In this document: positions 18,518 to 27,876 of the stretch, piece after piece | Layout of the letters: the number at the start of each line of letters is the position of its first letter | Numbering within the stretch: position 1 is the stretch's first letter | Assembly: GCA_024236035.1 (NCBI GenBank) | Contig: JACKLG010000003.1 | Location: forward strand, 1-64,000 | DNA from: Candidatus Paracaedibacteraceae bacterium | Lineage (GTDB): Bacteria; Pseudomonadota; Alphaproteobacteria; UBA6184 | DNA: 64,000 bases | Direction: 5' to 3' | Program-made: the position numbers and the translations under genes | The notes under the pieces: generated by a model | What the model was told of the DNA's origin: nothing | The model's input: only the letters and a program-made list of their open reading frames with translations | Database searches by the model: none

Positions 18518-19477
18518 ATGGATATCACCCTTTCAATTATTATCATTGTATTAGTTTTGCTGGCCGTGATTATACTTTCTTCTTTATTTATTGTGGATCA
18601 ACAGTCCAGCGCAATTATTGAACGTTTTGGTCGTTTTTTAAGAACAGCTCAAGCTGGTTTAAATATAAAAATACCATTTATCGATCGTATTCAGGGACGC
18701 GTTAGCTTGCGTATAAAACAGCTGGATGTGGCCGTTGAAACTAAAACATTAGATAACGTATTTGTTGATATTGTTGCATCTGTTCAATATCGCGTACTGC
18801 CTAACAAAGTATATGAAGCGTTTTATATTTTAGATAATGCTGATGCACAAATTCAAGCATTCGTATTTGATGTTATTCGAGCCCGTGTTCCTCTTATTAA
18901 TCTAGATGATGTGTTTTCTAAAAAGGATGAAATCGCGATTTCAGTAAAGGAAGAATTGCAAGAAGTAATGAATGATTTTGGATATGATATCATCAAAGCT
19001 TTAGTAACCGATATCAACCCTGACACTCGCGTAAAAACTGCCATGAATGAAATTAACGAAGCACAACGTTTACGTGTGGCAGCTATGGAACGAGGTGAAG
19101 CAGAAAAGATTCTAAAAGTAAAACAAGCTGAAGCTGAAGCTGAAAGCAAGATACTACAAGGAAAAGGTATGGCGGGACAACGTCGAGCTATCATGGATGG
19201 TCTAAGAGAATCCTTAGATGAGTTCCAAAGACAAATTGGTGATAGCAGCCCCAGAGATGCAATGACATTAATTATGATGGCCCAATATTTTGATACTATT
19301 AAAGATCTAGGGCTTCACAGCAACCAAAATACTATTTTGATTCCTCACTCGCCATCCAGCATGAATGATTTATTTGATCAAATGCGCAATGCTATTATCA
19401 CAGGGAATAAGATCTCTGATAGGACGCCCTTAAAAGAAGAATTAAAAACAAAATCTAACAAAACAAAAAAGGATTAA
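18518..19477 (+). CDS. SPFH/band-7 (stomatin-like) membrane protein
   Basis: A 319-residue protein with one N-terminal membrane segment (about 4-26), an SPFH domain (VDQQSSAIIERFGRF onward) and a C-terminal coiled-coil rich in Ala and Glu (about 180-250). Such proteins form membrane scaffolds that regulate proteases and lipid domains. ATG 18518 is chosen for CAGGAG 8 bases upstream and because it opens directly onto the membrane segment; an upstream in-frame start at 18467 would add 17 residues. It is distinct from HflK and HflC encoded further right, so the window has three SPFH proteins. Confidence 0.9.
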   Translation: MDITLSIIIIVLVLLAVIILSSLFIVDQQSSAIIERFGRFLRTAQAGLNIKIPFIDRIQGRVSLRIKQLDVAVETKTLDNVFVDIVASVQYRVLPNKVYEAFYILDNADAQIQAFVFDVIRARVPLINLDDVFSKKDEIAISVKEELQEVMNDFGYDIIKALVTDINPDTRVKTAMNEINEAQRLRVAAMERGEAEKILKVKQAEAEAESKILQGKGMAGQRRAIMDGLRESLDEFQRQIGDSSPRDAMTLIMMAQYFDTIKDLGLHSNQNTILIPHSPSSMNDLFDQMRNAIITGNKISDRTPLKEELKTKSNKTKKD

Positions 19478-19540
19478 CGTTTCGTTTAAACTCTCTCGCT
19501 TAGGATGGGATCAGTTGTTTTTAAAAGTAAGTACAAAGAA

Positions 19541-20710
19541 ATGAAAAAGGTATATATATTTGATGCAAAACGTACTCCCATGGGCTCTTTCATGGGAGAA
19601 TTAAGTTCTAAAAGCGCAGTTGATTTGGGTATAGAACCTATCAAAGCTATTACACACCGCATTGCCTCAAATTCTATTGAAGAAATTGTAATGGGATGTG
19701 TATTACCTGCAGGTTTAGGACAAGCCCCTGCCCGCCAAGCCGCTTTAAACGCTGGCTTATCAGAACATATTGCCGCAAGTACAGTTAACAAGGTTTGTGG
19801 ATCTGGCTTAAAAGCGATTATGATGGCTGCAGACAGTATTCAGTTAGGCCGTATTAATTTAGGTATCGCAGGCGGTATGGAAAGCATGAGTAATGCCCCT
19901 TATCTTTTGCCTAAAATTCGCCAAGGATATAAATATGGACATACTAAAATGTTAGACCATATGGCATTCGATGGGCTTGAAGATGCTTATGAACCAGGGT
20001 TATCTATGGGGGTATTGGCAGAACGTTTAGCTGAAAAATATCAATTTAGCCGAGAGAAGCAAGATGCATACGCATATGAATCTACTCAAAAAGCACAAAA
20101 AGCTTTAGAATCCGGTTTATTTTCATCAGAAATTGTTCCTATCACTATTGAAGGTAGAACTCCATATACTATGGAAAGTGACGAAGGACCAAGAAAAGCT
20201 AAACCTGAAAAAATTCCATCTCTACGTCCTGCATTTAAAAAAGATGGAAGCATTACTGCGGCCAGCGCAAGTCCTATCTCAGACGGTGCAGCAGCTTTAT
20301 TGTTGGGGTCTGAAGAAAGTGCCCGCTCATTAGGCGTCAAGCCACGTGCAATTATTCGCGCATATTCTACTTATTCCCATTCACCTCAATGGTTTACCAC
20401 AGCACCTGTAAATGCGATTAATAAAGTTTTACAAGATACAGGGTGGACAGTACGCGATGTTGATTTATTTGAAATCAATGAAGCTTTTGCTGTTGTCCCA
20501 TTAGCAGCCATTAAAGACTTAAGCATTCCCACTGAAAAGATAAACGCACATGGTGGAGCACTTGTCTTAGGTCACCCTTTAGGTGCATCGGGCGCCAGAG
20601 TTGTGGTAACACTATTACACGCCTTAGAACGTTACAATTTAAAAAAAGGCATCGCTGCTTTATGTATTGGAGGAGGAGAAGGAGTCGCTATCGCAATTGA
20701 GATAATCTAA
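19541..20710 (+). CDS. Acetyl-CoA acetyltransferase (thiolase)
   Basis: A 389-residue enzyme that condenses two acetyl-CoA to acetoacetyl-CoA or runs the reverse cleavage. Catalytic motifs are TVNKVCGSGLKA (nucleophile Cys86), NEAFAVVP, GHPLGASGAR (His) and CIGGGEG (second Cys). The second ATG at 19541 gives the usual family start MKKVYIFDAKRTPMGSF; ATG 19505 would add 12 atypical residues. GEG in place of the commoner GMG/GQG in the last motif is a small deviation. Possible roles are polyhydroxybutyrate or ketone metabolism; no partner gene is nearby. Confidence 0.93.
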   Translation: MKKVYIFDAKRTPMGSFMGELSSKSAVDLGIEPIKAITHRIASNSIEEIVMGCVLPAGLGQAPARQAALNAGLSEHIAASTVNKVCGSGLKAIMMAADSIQLGRINLGIAGGMESMSNAPYLLPKIRQGYKYGHTKMLDHMAFDGLEDAYEPGLSMGVLAERLAEKYQFSREKQDAYAYESTQKAQKALESGLFSSEIVPITIEGRTPYTMESDEGPRKAKPEKIPSLRPAFKKDGSITAASASPISDGAAALLLGSEESARSLGVKPRAIIRAYSTYSHSPQWFTTAPVNAINKVLQDTGWTVRDVDLFEINEAFAVVPLAAIKDLSIPTEKINAHGGALVLGHPLGASGARVVVTLLHALERYNLKKGIAALCIGGGEGVAIAIEII

Positions 20711-20737
20711 CAATATTAGAAACAAAAAGGAATAATA

Positions 20738-21244
20738 ATGGAATTAAAAAATTGTTTGATTAGTACATTAATATTATCAGGTGCTTGCTTATCTATAAAT
20801 AATGCTGCAGCTACTACAGTGATCGATATGTCTACCACCGGAGGAAGTTCATATGCTGTTGAGCTAGGATCTGCATCTTATAAAGACTCAGGGTATGAAG
20901 CCGATGATGAAGAAACAAACTCTCAAAAGTCAACTGCTGATTATGATGATCAAAGCTATTATAGCGATTCTAAAGAAACGCCTGAACCCAAAGAAGAGGA
21001 TACTAATTCAGCTGGCTATTTTATGGACAAAGCATTAGATCGCGCCGAGTGGTTTGAAACCGCTTTGAATAAAAGAAAATTAGGTAGAAAAAAAATTGTG
21101 CGAACAAAAAAGACGCTTGCTAAAGCAAGATCTAATAAAGCCCGAAGAGAAATTCGCAAACGTTTAGCTGAATCAGATAAAAGGGACTTAAGAAAGGAAA
21201 CTTCCCGAAGTAAAAAGGCGGAAGCACGAGATAAAAAATATTAG
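20738..21244 (+). CDS. Exported orphan protein with acidic middle and basic C-terminus
   Basis: A 168-residue protein with a clear signal peptide (MELKNCLISTLILSGACLS, cleavage near Ala23-25). An acidic Ser/Asp/Glu-rich stretch (about 48-90) follows, then a strongly basic Lys/Arg-rich helix (about 105-168). It has no recognisable domain. AAAAAGGAA precedes the ATG at a good distance. It lies just before the surface-protein block and is probably an envelope or secreted protein. The charge layout would suit nucleic-acid or polyanion binding, which is inference only. Confidence 0.65.
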   Translation: MELKNCLISTLILSGACLSINNAAATTVIDMSTTGGSSYAVELGSASYKDSGYEADDEETNSQKSTADYDDQSYYSDSKETPEPKEEDTNSAGYFMDKALDRAEWFETALNKRKLGRKKIVRTKKTLAKARSNKARREIRKRLAESDKRDLRKETSRSKKAEARDKKY

Positions 21245-21632
21245 CTTATCTCCACCTAGTTATATAGATGAATCATATTAATATAAAAACAAGATTTATC
21301 TGATAATTTTATCCCTAATGTATAACAACACAGGAATATGTTGTGGGATATCTGATAACCTAGCCATCACTAACTATATTATACAGCTCCTTCAAAGGTT
21401 ATTTATTGTAAATATCGGGCAATAAAATACAAATTTCTGATATTTTTTTTATTGGCTTCTTTAAAGTATGATATTTAACAAAAACTTAAAATTTTACAAC
21501 AAAGAAAAATAACTTTATTCATTCCATAAAAATTCCCCCGAAACAACTGGTTGTTCATTAATCTAAAGATAACCATTATTTGTTAATCTTATACCAATAA
21601 ATAAAATATAAATTTCTTTTGGAGTTTAAATA
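21245..21632. other. AT-rich intergenic region upstream of the surface-protein genes
   Basis: No open frame of interest is visible. It is very AT-rich and contains a small imperfect inverted repeat (ACAACA / TGTTGT around 21326-21345). It likely holds the promoter for the YDG-repeat protein, but no box is clear enough to mark. Confidence 0.4.
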
Positions 21633-24302
21633 ATGCGTTCTAAACTTTTAATACAGTCTGCCCTTTGCGGTTGCTTTCCTTTAGCAGTTTTTACTACTCA
21701 TGCAGAAATTGCTCACTCAACGACGATTGATCATTATCAGGATTATCTTACAACGATCCAAGCAGAAACTATCAGCCAAGGTCCAAGAAAACAAAAGGAA
21801 AATGAACGCGCGCATATTGCTTCTGAGGTAAAAAAAACTTTTCCGAATATTAGTGATTCCACCATGCATATAATTTTGTCGGGAATATGTGCCCATGTTG
21901 ATGGTATGAATCATATTGAAGAACATCTTGACAGCGAAGATCATAATGACCCACATGAAATTCTGCATAGTTTTTTAGATAAACTAAAAGCATGGCTAAA
22001 AGATTCACCTGGAATGCCCCATGAACAGTATATTATGAAATCAAAAATCACGCCGTTATATCCTAATTGGTTGGTAGAAAGAAATACAGATGGCACGTTT
22101 CTTACAGGCACTAGCTCTGTGGAAAAATTTATACTTACAGTTTCACCCCCTATAGAAATCATCTATGGTTCAGCAGCAAAGGTTATCATTAATGCTTCTA
22201 CCGAAAGCAGTGGCACCATACAAATTACACCTGCAGATGGAAAAACTGAATCAGATTCCTACACAGCCAAATTGAATGATTCAGACTGGATATCAACTTC
22301 ATCAGAATCTTCTTTTAACAACGGTGAAAATACTTTTACTCTTCAACAACTATCTGCGGGTGATTATATAATAGATGTAACCGCAAATGAATTAACCGCA
22401 TCCACGTTTATTACTATTAAACCCAAAGAATTAAGCGTTAGTGGGCTTACCGTAGGTGACAAGGAATATGATGGAACTACTACCGCTGCAGTTTCAGGGG
22501 GGGCAATTTTAAATGGTATAGCCTATGATGACGACGTAATCTTAGACGTTGCAAAAGTAACAGCTACTTTTGGCTCTAAAGATGCAGGGACGCAGGATGT
22601 CTTCATCTCGGGTTTAGTATTAACTGGTGATACGGCTAGTAACTATACCCTTCCTGCTATATCTTCTGCAGCAACTATTAAGCCGAGATCATTACGTATC
22701 AACGGTATTACTGTTGAAGATAGAACATATGACAAAGGTACTTCAGCTGTAATCAACGGTACACCTACATTAGATGGAATAATTGCAGGTGAAGAAGAAT
22801 ACGTGACATTAGCTGGCACACCAATCGCCAGATTCAACTCTGCTAATGCAGGAAGCAATAAAACTGTTTTGGTTTTTGGATATACATTAGAAGGAACAGC
22901 TGCTGAAAACTACACACTTGATAGCACCTTAACAGGTACAATATTATCCCGAACTGTAACAGCCACGATTACCATAGATGACAAAGTTTATGACGGCGAA
23001 ACTGATGCGGTTATTCGGGCTGTTACATTAGATGGTGTTTTAGAAGGGGATGAGGTAAAATTTGAAGGTGATGCTCATTTTGCGGGAAGCACAGCAGGTA
23101 CACATCAAGTTATTATTGATCCAGTGAACTTATCAGGTCAGCAGGCTAGTAACTATACCCTTGCGCCTATTGACACAATTACAGCAACAATTACGGCTGC
23201 AGTGCCTACAGAAAACGATATAGTTGTCAATTTGAACAATCAAAATCCTGCAGAGATTAATTTAGGTGACTCATTCACAGTAACAGGTACTGTAACGGGC
23301 TTAACCCCCGGAGTGCTTATTACGCTTCCAATTATATACACGGTTACGGCGAATGGCTTCCAAGTCCTTACAAGAACAATCTTTGTAGAAGTAGAGGGCG
23401 ATGAAGACGGAAATGCAAACTTTAGTTTCAATATAGCTAGCCAAGACATGATGGAGGCTGATCCTAGCGGACAATACAATATAGATGTTAGCATTACTGA
23501 AGCAGCAGAAGGTGAACAGGGCTATAGTGAACATTATAATTATGATCCTGCTACAGGCACATATGAGGTGTCTGTCGAAAATATAGCACCTGCACCTCAA
23601 CAGAACATTGAAGTTTTGGCAGGTGATGCCGTAATGTATGGCGCTAATTCTACTGTGACAATAACTTCACCCACAACCCTAGATGACGTAGCATTAGAAA
23701 TTAGAGACGCACAAAATAATGTTGTTGGATATGAATTCAGTATTAATAATGGCGCAAACTGGTTGGGTGCTGGAGTTCTGTCCCTTACAGCTGGAATCCC
23801 TACTGAAATTCTGATTCGGGGCCTTGATGCAGGAACATATACTGTTCATGTAACAGAAGGTGATGCAACAGGCAATGCAGAACTTACAGTTAATCCAATA
23901 CCTGTACAGGTAGCGTTTGTGCCTCCTTTAAACCCAGGCCCTATAACTGTTTTGGTTGGAGATGGGGCCAATAATCCTATAGACATTACATTTGATATAA
24001 ATTATGACGTCTTATTCGGAAACTATCCTGATGGATATGAAGGAAATGATCCTTTGGTACTTCAAGCACAACTAATTGCAGAAGATGTTACAACTGAAGA
24101 CGGTCAGGCTACATTCAACATTGGTTACGATTTCGGTGGAGCTGAACCTGGCGTGTACACTATATTTATAACATCTGCAAGCAACACCAATTACGTATTT
24201 GACATTATCGAAGAAGCACAAGCCTTTATGTTTAATATAGGAGAAGGAGCTGGCGGCGTTGGGGGAGCTGGCGGAGATATAGAGCCAGGAGATGACGACT
24301 AG
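21633..24302 (+). CDS. Secreted YDG-repeat surface protein
   Basis: An 889-residue exported protein with an N-terminal signal (about 1-25). Residues 30-150 are a charged helical head. From about 170 on it is all-beta and low in cysteine. Three YDG-type repeats of about 87 residues are visible, marked by DKEYDGTTTA (near 278), RTYDKGTSA (near 366) and KVYDGETDA (near 453), each followed by a conserved AGT/NYTL pair. Two or three further Ig-like modules follow (about 520-870). It ends in a Gly-rich then acidic tail. YDG modules are known from bacterial filamentous adhesins. There is no beta-barrel, so it needs another export route. It sits directly upstream of an autotransporter gene and is probably cotranscribed with it. 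Confidence 0.75.
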   Translation: MRSKLLIQSALCGCFPLAVFTTHAEIAHSTTIDHYQDYLTTIQAETISQGPRKQKENERAHIASEVKKTFPNISDSTMHIILSGICAHVDGMNHIEEHLDSEDHNDPHEILHSFLDKLKAWLKDSPGMPHEQYIMKSKITPLYPNWLVERNTDGTFLTGTSSVEKFILTVSPPIEIIYGSAAKVIINASTESSGTIQITPADGKTESDSYTAKLNDSDWISTSSESSFNNGENTFTLQQLSAGDYIIDVTANELTASTFITIKPKELSVSGLTVGDKEYDGTTTAAVSGGAILNGIAYDDDVILDVAKVTATFGSKDAGTQDVFISGLVLTGDTASNYTLPAISSAATIKPRSLRINGITVEDRTYDKGTSAVINGTPTLDGIIAGEEEYVTLAGTPIARFNSANAGSNKTVLVFGYTLEGTAAENYTLDSTLTGTILSRTVTATITIDDKVYDGETDAVIRAVTLDGVLEGDEVKFEGDAHFAGSTAGTHQVIIDPVNLSGQQASNYTLAPIDTITATITAAVPTENDIVVNLNNQNPAEINLGDSFTVTGTVTGLTPGVLITLPIIYTVTANGFQVLTRTIFVEVEGDEDGNANFSFNIASQDMMEADPSGQYNIDVSITEAAEGEQGYSEHYNYDPATGTYEVSVENIAPAPQQNIEVLAGDAVMYGANSTVTITSPTTLDDVALEIRDAQNNVVGYEFSINNGANWLGAGVLSLTAGIPTEILIRGLDAGTYTVHVTEGDATGNAELTVNPIPVQVAFVPPLNPGPITVLVGDGANNPIDITFDINYDVLFGNYPDGYEGNDPLVLQAQLIAEDVTTEDGQATFNIGYDFGGAEPGVYTIFITSASNTNYVFDIIEEAQAFMFNIGEGAGGVGGAGGDIEPGDDD

Positions 24303-24367
24303 TTTCATATTGATAAGTATAACTAAAGTATGTTGGAACATAAAATAATAAAAACAGGTTATAAAAA

Positions 24368-26680
24368 ATGAAAAAGAATAATACTTATAAAACGTTACGA
24401 GGTTTACTGTTGTTTAGCTCGTTATCATTGGGGAATATACACTCTGTCTTTGCAACTTCGCATGATGATGCACAAGCAGCAGTCCATGAAGCTGAATTAA
24501 ATGCCGAAAAAGCAAAAGCTTCGTGTACTGACTGCGATACCGCACAAGCAGCTGCTCAAAAGGCACTAGAAGCATCCCATAGCGGCGCCTTTGATATTTA
24601 TGGAAAAGAAAATGCTCAGGATGCTCAAAATTTAAAAGAAAAAGCAACCCAAGCCGCACAAGAGGCCCAAAAAGCAGCCGACGAAAAGTGTTGTCAACCT
24701 TCTGCTGTTGCCTGGGGGTGGGGATTAGGTTTAGGATTAAGCGCAGTTGCTGTTACCGGCGGTATTTGGCTGATATCAAAAGATGACTCTTCTAATGATA
24801 ATAAGGATACGCCAAAAGATAATCATACGCACCCCCAATTATCATCAACACTGTATGTTTTTCATACAGCAACAACGACAGAAGTGCTGGATTTAGGAAG
24901 CGGAGATCATATCTCAGAATATAAAGATGTAATACATGCTGCGGATAACCATGCACATTTAGATAAATATACACATGAATCGCACCGCATTTCAGACAAG
25001 AAAGGGCTGGAGCGTATTCCGGATACAACAACAACAAACGCCGTTTTCTTAGATGCTTGGGGCTCTGCAACACAAACAACAAGGACATATCTTGATCAAA
25101 AATTAAAATTAGCAGCCTTAGATCTGAAAAAAGCAAATTTAATAGTTAGATCTGAAGGTGCGCTTTCTACGCTTGCTTTAAGATTAGAATCTAATTCAAC
25201 AGACAGCGGCATATTAAATATTGAAGAAGGTGGATCTGTCAACACACATACCTTATATGTGGCACCCGGAGCACGTTTAACAGGTGGAGAGCGCCTAACT
25301 TATAATAGCGAAGCTACGGATCAATATGGTATCAGCATAAATGATTTAAAAGCTCAACGTCATGTGCGCTTTCCTTGGGTGGCAGGAGGCAGATTTATCA
25401 TTGCAGGATCTGTGGATCATTTAAACCTAACTTCAGGTATGACACTAACCTCTGAAGGTGAAGCTGCTCATATTAGCACACTGAAACACAACAAAGGAAC
25501 CTTGGAATTAAAAACCAGCGCCCCATTTAAAGTTGATACATATACAGCTGGTTCTGAATCTCCAATTCATGTAATTTGGGATCAATCGACGGCCACACCT
25601 TTACTAAATGCTGGAAATATTATTTTAACAGACACCCTTAACGTTACTGTAAGTTCGTTAGCCGATAGCATTGCTGAAGGATCCTCAATCACATTAATTC
25701 GTGCAACTAATGGTACTATCAGTGGTGACGGGGTGGCTAAATCAGCGGCAACATTTGCAGCTACTTTTAAAATAGAAAAAAATTCAGTCGCAAGGTCTGT
25801 TACACTAACATTAAGCTCTCGAAGCAACACCACTCCCATGAGTGCTATAAGCCATCTTACCCCAGCTGCCCACGAACTGTCTGATCATTTATTAAAAAGC
25901 TCCAGCAGCAAGGTTGGGTCACGTTTAGTGGTCATGGATATGGATACGGCTGTAACTGCATTAAATGCAGCAACTGCTGAAAGCTACCTATCTGTAAGCA
26001 CGCCTCTTCCGATGGACTTTGCTGGAATGTATACAAATACAGCCGCAGTCGATACAGGTGTATGGTCAATCGCCCATGACTCGGTTAACCAACACCTTAC
26101 AGGAGTGAATATGTCCCTTAGCCAGGGTTGGCATGCGGGAATTAGCATGGCAATGCCTAAACATTTAATACATCATCCCCCTGAAGCGTATACCTATGGC
26201 TTTCATCTACACAATACAAAGCTAACTATGGATGCGTTTACCAACATGCGCGGTTCTTCCTATGGTACACGATTAGGATGGAAAGCCTCTGCATGGAACA
26301 TGGGGATTACATATATGTCGGATCAACGTTCAGGCAATATACTTACCGCCTTAGGAAAAATCCATACACCTAATGCCCTTCAACACCGTGTTATGTGTAA
26401 TATAGGTGCTGAAACTACCATTAATCAAATGGGTAACTTACCTATCCATTTGGGCATCAATACATTTGTGGATGTGTATAAAGCTTTAGGCAACCGTACG
26501 GTATCTATTAACGATGAAACATATGCCTTATCCTTATCACATCTTAACAAAGGATATGGTGTACAACTTCAGGCCACCTTGCCTGTATCTTGTGGGTTCT
26601 TCTCGGCCTCATGGATATTGTATGGGCATTCTCAAGCCTTTACGCCTGAACTTGCATTATCTTTTAATTTAGATTGGTAA
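24368..26680 (+). CDS. Autotransporter-like outer-membrane protein
   Basis: A 770-residue protein. The signal peptide (about 1-29, ending VFA) is followed by an Ala/Lys/Glu-rich coiled coil (32-107) with two cysteine pairs (CTDC 53/56; CC 108/109). A Gly/Ala hydrophobic segment (about 113-137) precedes an Asp/Asn/His-rich linker. A beta-helix-like passenger (about 160-480) follows. The last 250 or so residues look like a twelve-strand autotransporter barrel and end in SFNLDW, the aromatic terminus recognised by the Bam complex. It would display the passenger at the cell surface. The membrane-like segment between coiled coil and passenger is unusual. Confidence 0.75.
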   Translation: MKKNNTYKTLRGLLLFSSLSLGNIHSVFATSHDDAQAAVHEAELNAEKAKASCTDCDTAQAAAQKALEASHSGAFDIYGKENAQDAQNLKEKATQAAQEAQKAADEKCCQPSAVAWGWGLGLGLSAVAVTGGIWLISKDDSSNDNKDTPKDNHTHPQLSSTLYVFHTATTTEVLDLGSGDHISEYKDVIHAADNHAHLDKYTHESHRISDKKGLERIPDTTTTNAVFLDAWGSATQTTRTYLDQKLKLAALDLKKANLIVRSEGALSTLALRLESNSTDSGILNIEEGGSVNTHTLYVAPGARLTGGERLTYNSEATDQYGISINDLKAQRHVRFPWVAGGRFIIAGSVDHLNLTSGMTLTSEGEAAHISTLKHNKGTLELKTSAPFKVDTYTAGSESPIHVIWDQSTATPLLNAGNIILTDTLNVTVSSLADSIAEGSSITLIRATNGTISGDGVAKSAATFAATFKIEKNSVARSVTLTLSSRSNTTPMSAISHLTPAAHELSDHLLKSSSSKVGSRLVVMDMDTAVTALNAATAESYLSVSTPLPMDFAGMYTNTAAVDTGVWSIAHDSVNQHLTGVNMSLSQGWHAGISMAMPKHLIHHPPEAYTYGFHLHNTKLTMDAFTNMRGSSYGTRLGWKASAWNMGITYMSDQRSGNILTALGKIHTPNALQHRVMCNIGAETTINQMGNLPIHLGINTFVDVYKALGNRTVSINDETYALSLSHLNKGYGVQLQATLPVSCGFFSASWILYGHSQAFTPELALSFNLDW

Positions 26681-26711
26681 TGTTTTATCCTATGACATAA
26701 AGTCACACTTT

Positions 26712-26732
26712 GGGGCCTTCGGGCCCTTTTTT
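26712..26732 (+). terminator. Strong terminator after the autotransporter gene
   Basis: GGGCC at 26713-26717, tetraloop TTCG and GGCCC at 26722-26726 are followed by six T. It is a textbook intrinsic terminator 32 bases after the stop. An upstream extension of hflK into it is therefore not believable. Confidence 0.92.
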
Positions 26733-26799
26733 CATTTCTATCTTGCAAAAAATTTTTAAAGCTTCTAATCTTCTGACAGCAATGGTTAAAAGGTATGGT

Positions 26800-27876
26800 A
26801 TGTCATTTGATAACAACCCATGGGGAAAACGAAACCAAAACAAAGATGGTTTTGACCTAAATCGTATATTTGAACAACTAAATGATATTTTTGGTGGAAA
26901 AAACAAAAATGGTGGAGGTGTGGGAAAAAGCAAACCACCGAAAAAGTCGTTATTGTTTGCTATCTTACTTATTCCTGTTGGCATTTGGCTTGCTTCAGGA
27001 TTTTATAAACTGTTCCCTTATGAACAAGCCCTTGTTTTACGTTTTGGAAAATGGGTGCGCACTGATGGAGAAGGATTAAATTACCATTTACCCTACCCAA
27101 TTGAAATTGTACAAAAGGTACCTACTGGCACAATTCATCGTATGGATATTGGTGTGCCCAGCGGTTCGCAAAACTTTCCATCTGCAGATGAATATATCAT
27201 GTTAACAGGCGACGAAAATATTCTGCATATTGGAATGTCCTTATCTTGGCAAATTAAAGATTTAAGGCAGTTTGTATTAATTTCTCAAAACCCCATAGAC
27301 ACCTTAAAAGTTGCGGCAGAAAGCGTACTAAGAGAAATTATTGGCCAAACTAAAACAGCTCCTATAATTTCACGTGCAGGATGGAGTGAAATGAATAGCC
27401 ACGTACAAAAACACTTGCAATTGTTAGTAGATAAATATCAAATTGGTATCCGGGTAGTTAACGTTGAATTACATACAGCACTCCCACCTCAGCCGGTTGC
27501 AGATTCATTTACAGAAGTACAACGCGCAAAGACATTCCAAGAACAAGTTGTCAACGAAGCATTAGCATATGCCAACGACAAAATCCCAAGGGCTCGGGGT
27601 GAACATGCAAAAATAGTACAGTCAGCAGAAGCAAAAGCAACACAAACAATTAACTTAGCAAAGGGTCGTGCCGATCGTTTTAAGGCTATGTATGAAGAAT
27701 ATAAAAAGGATCCTGATCTAAATAAAAAACGTATGTACTATGAAATAATGGCAGAAATATTATCCGGAAACAAAAACAAACAAATTTTTGATAGAGCCAT
27801 TATAAAAGGGGGTATTTTACCTCATCTCGACCTAAAAAATGCAGACCGTAAGAATAGAAAAGAAGGAAAACGCTAG
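26800..27876 (+). CDS. hflK: FtsH protease modulator HflK
   Basis: A 358-residue inner-membrane SPFH protein. A Gly/Asn-rich N-terminal tail (PWGKRNQNKDG) precedes one membrane helix (about 47-67), then YEQALVLRFGKWVRT begins the SPFH domain, and a coiled coil follows (about 230-330). With HflC it forms the large cage around FtsH that controls membrane-protein degradation. ATG 26800 is preferred, with AAGG 7 bases upstream; ATG 26782 would add 6 residues. hflC starts immediately after the stop. Confidence 0.95.
   Translation: MSFDNNPWGKRNQNKDGFDLNRIFEQLNDIFGGKNKNGGGVGKSKPPKKSLLFAILLIPVGIWLASGFYKLFPYEQALVLRFGKWVRTDGEGLNYHLPYPIEIVQKVPTGTIHRMDIGVPSGSQNFPSADEYIMLTGDENILHIGMSLSWQIKDLRQFVLISQNPIDTLKVAAESVLREIIGQTKTAPIISRAGWSEMNSHVQKHLQLLVDKYQIGIRVVNVELHTALPPQPVADSFTEVQRAKTFQEQVVNEALAYANDKIPRARGEHAKIVQSAEAKATQTINLAKGRADRFKAMYEEYKKDPDLNKKRMYYEIMAEILSGNKNKQIFDRAIIKGGILPHLDLKNADRKNRKEGKR

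Noticed and set aside
26710..26799. N-terminal extension of HflK
   Set aside because: It begins within the terminator of the autotransporter gene; the family start and ribosome site fit ATG 26800.
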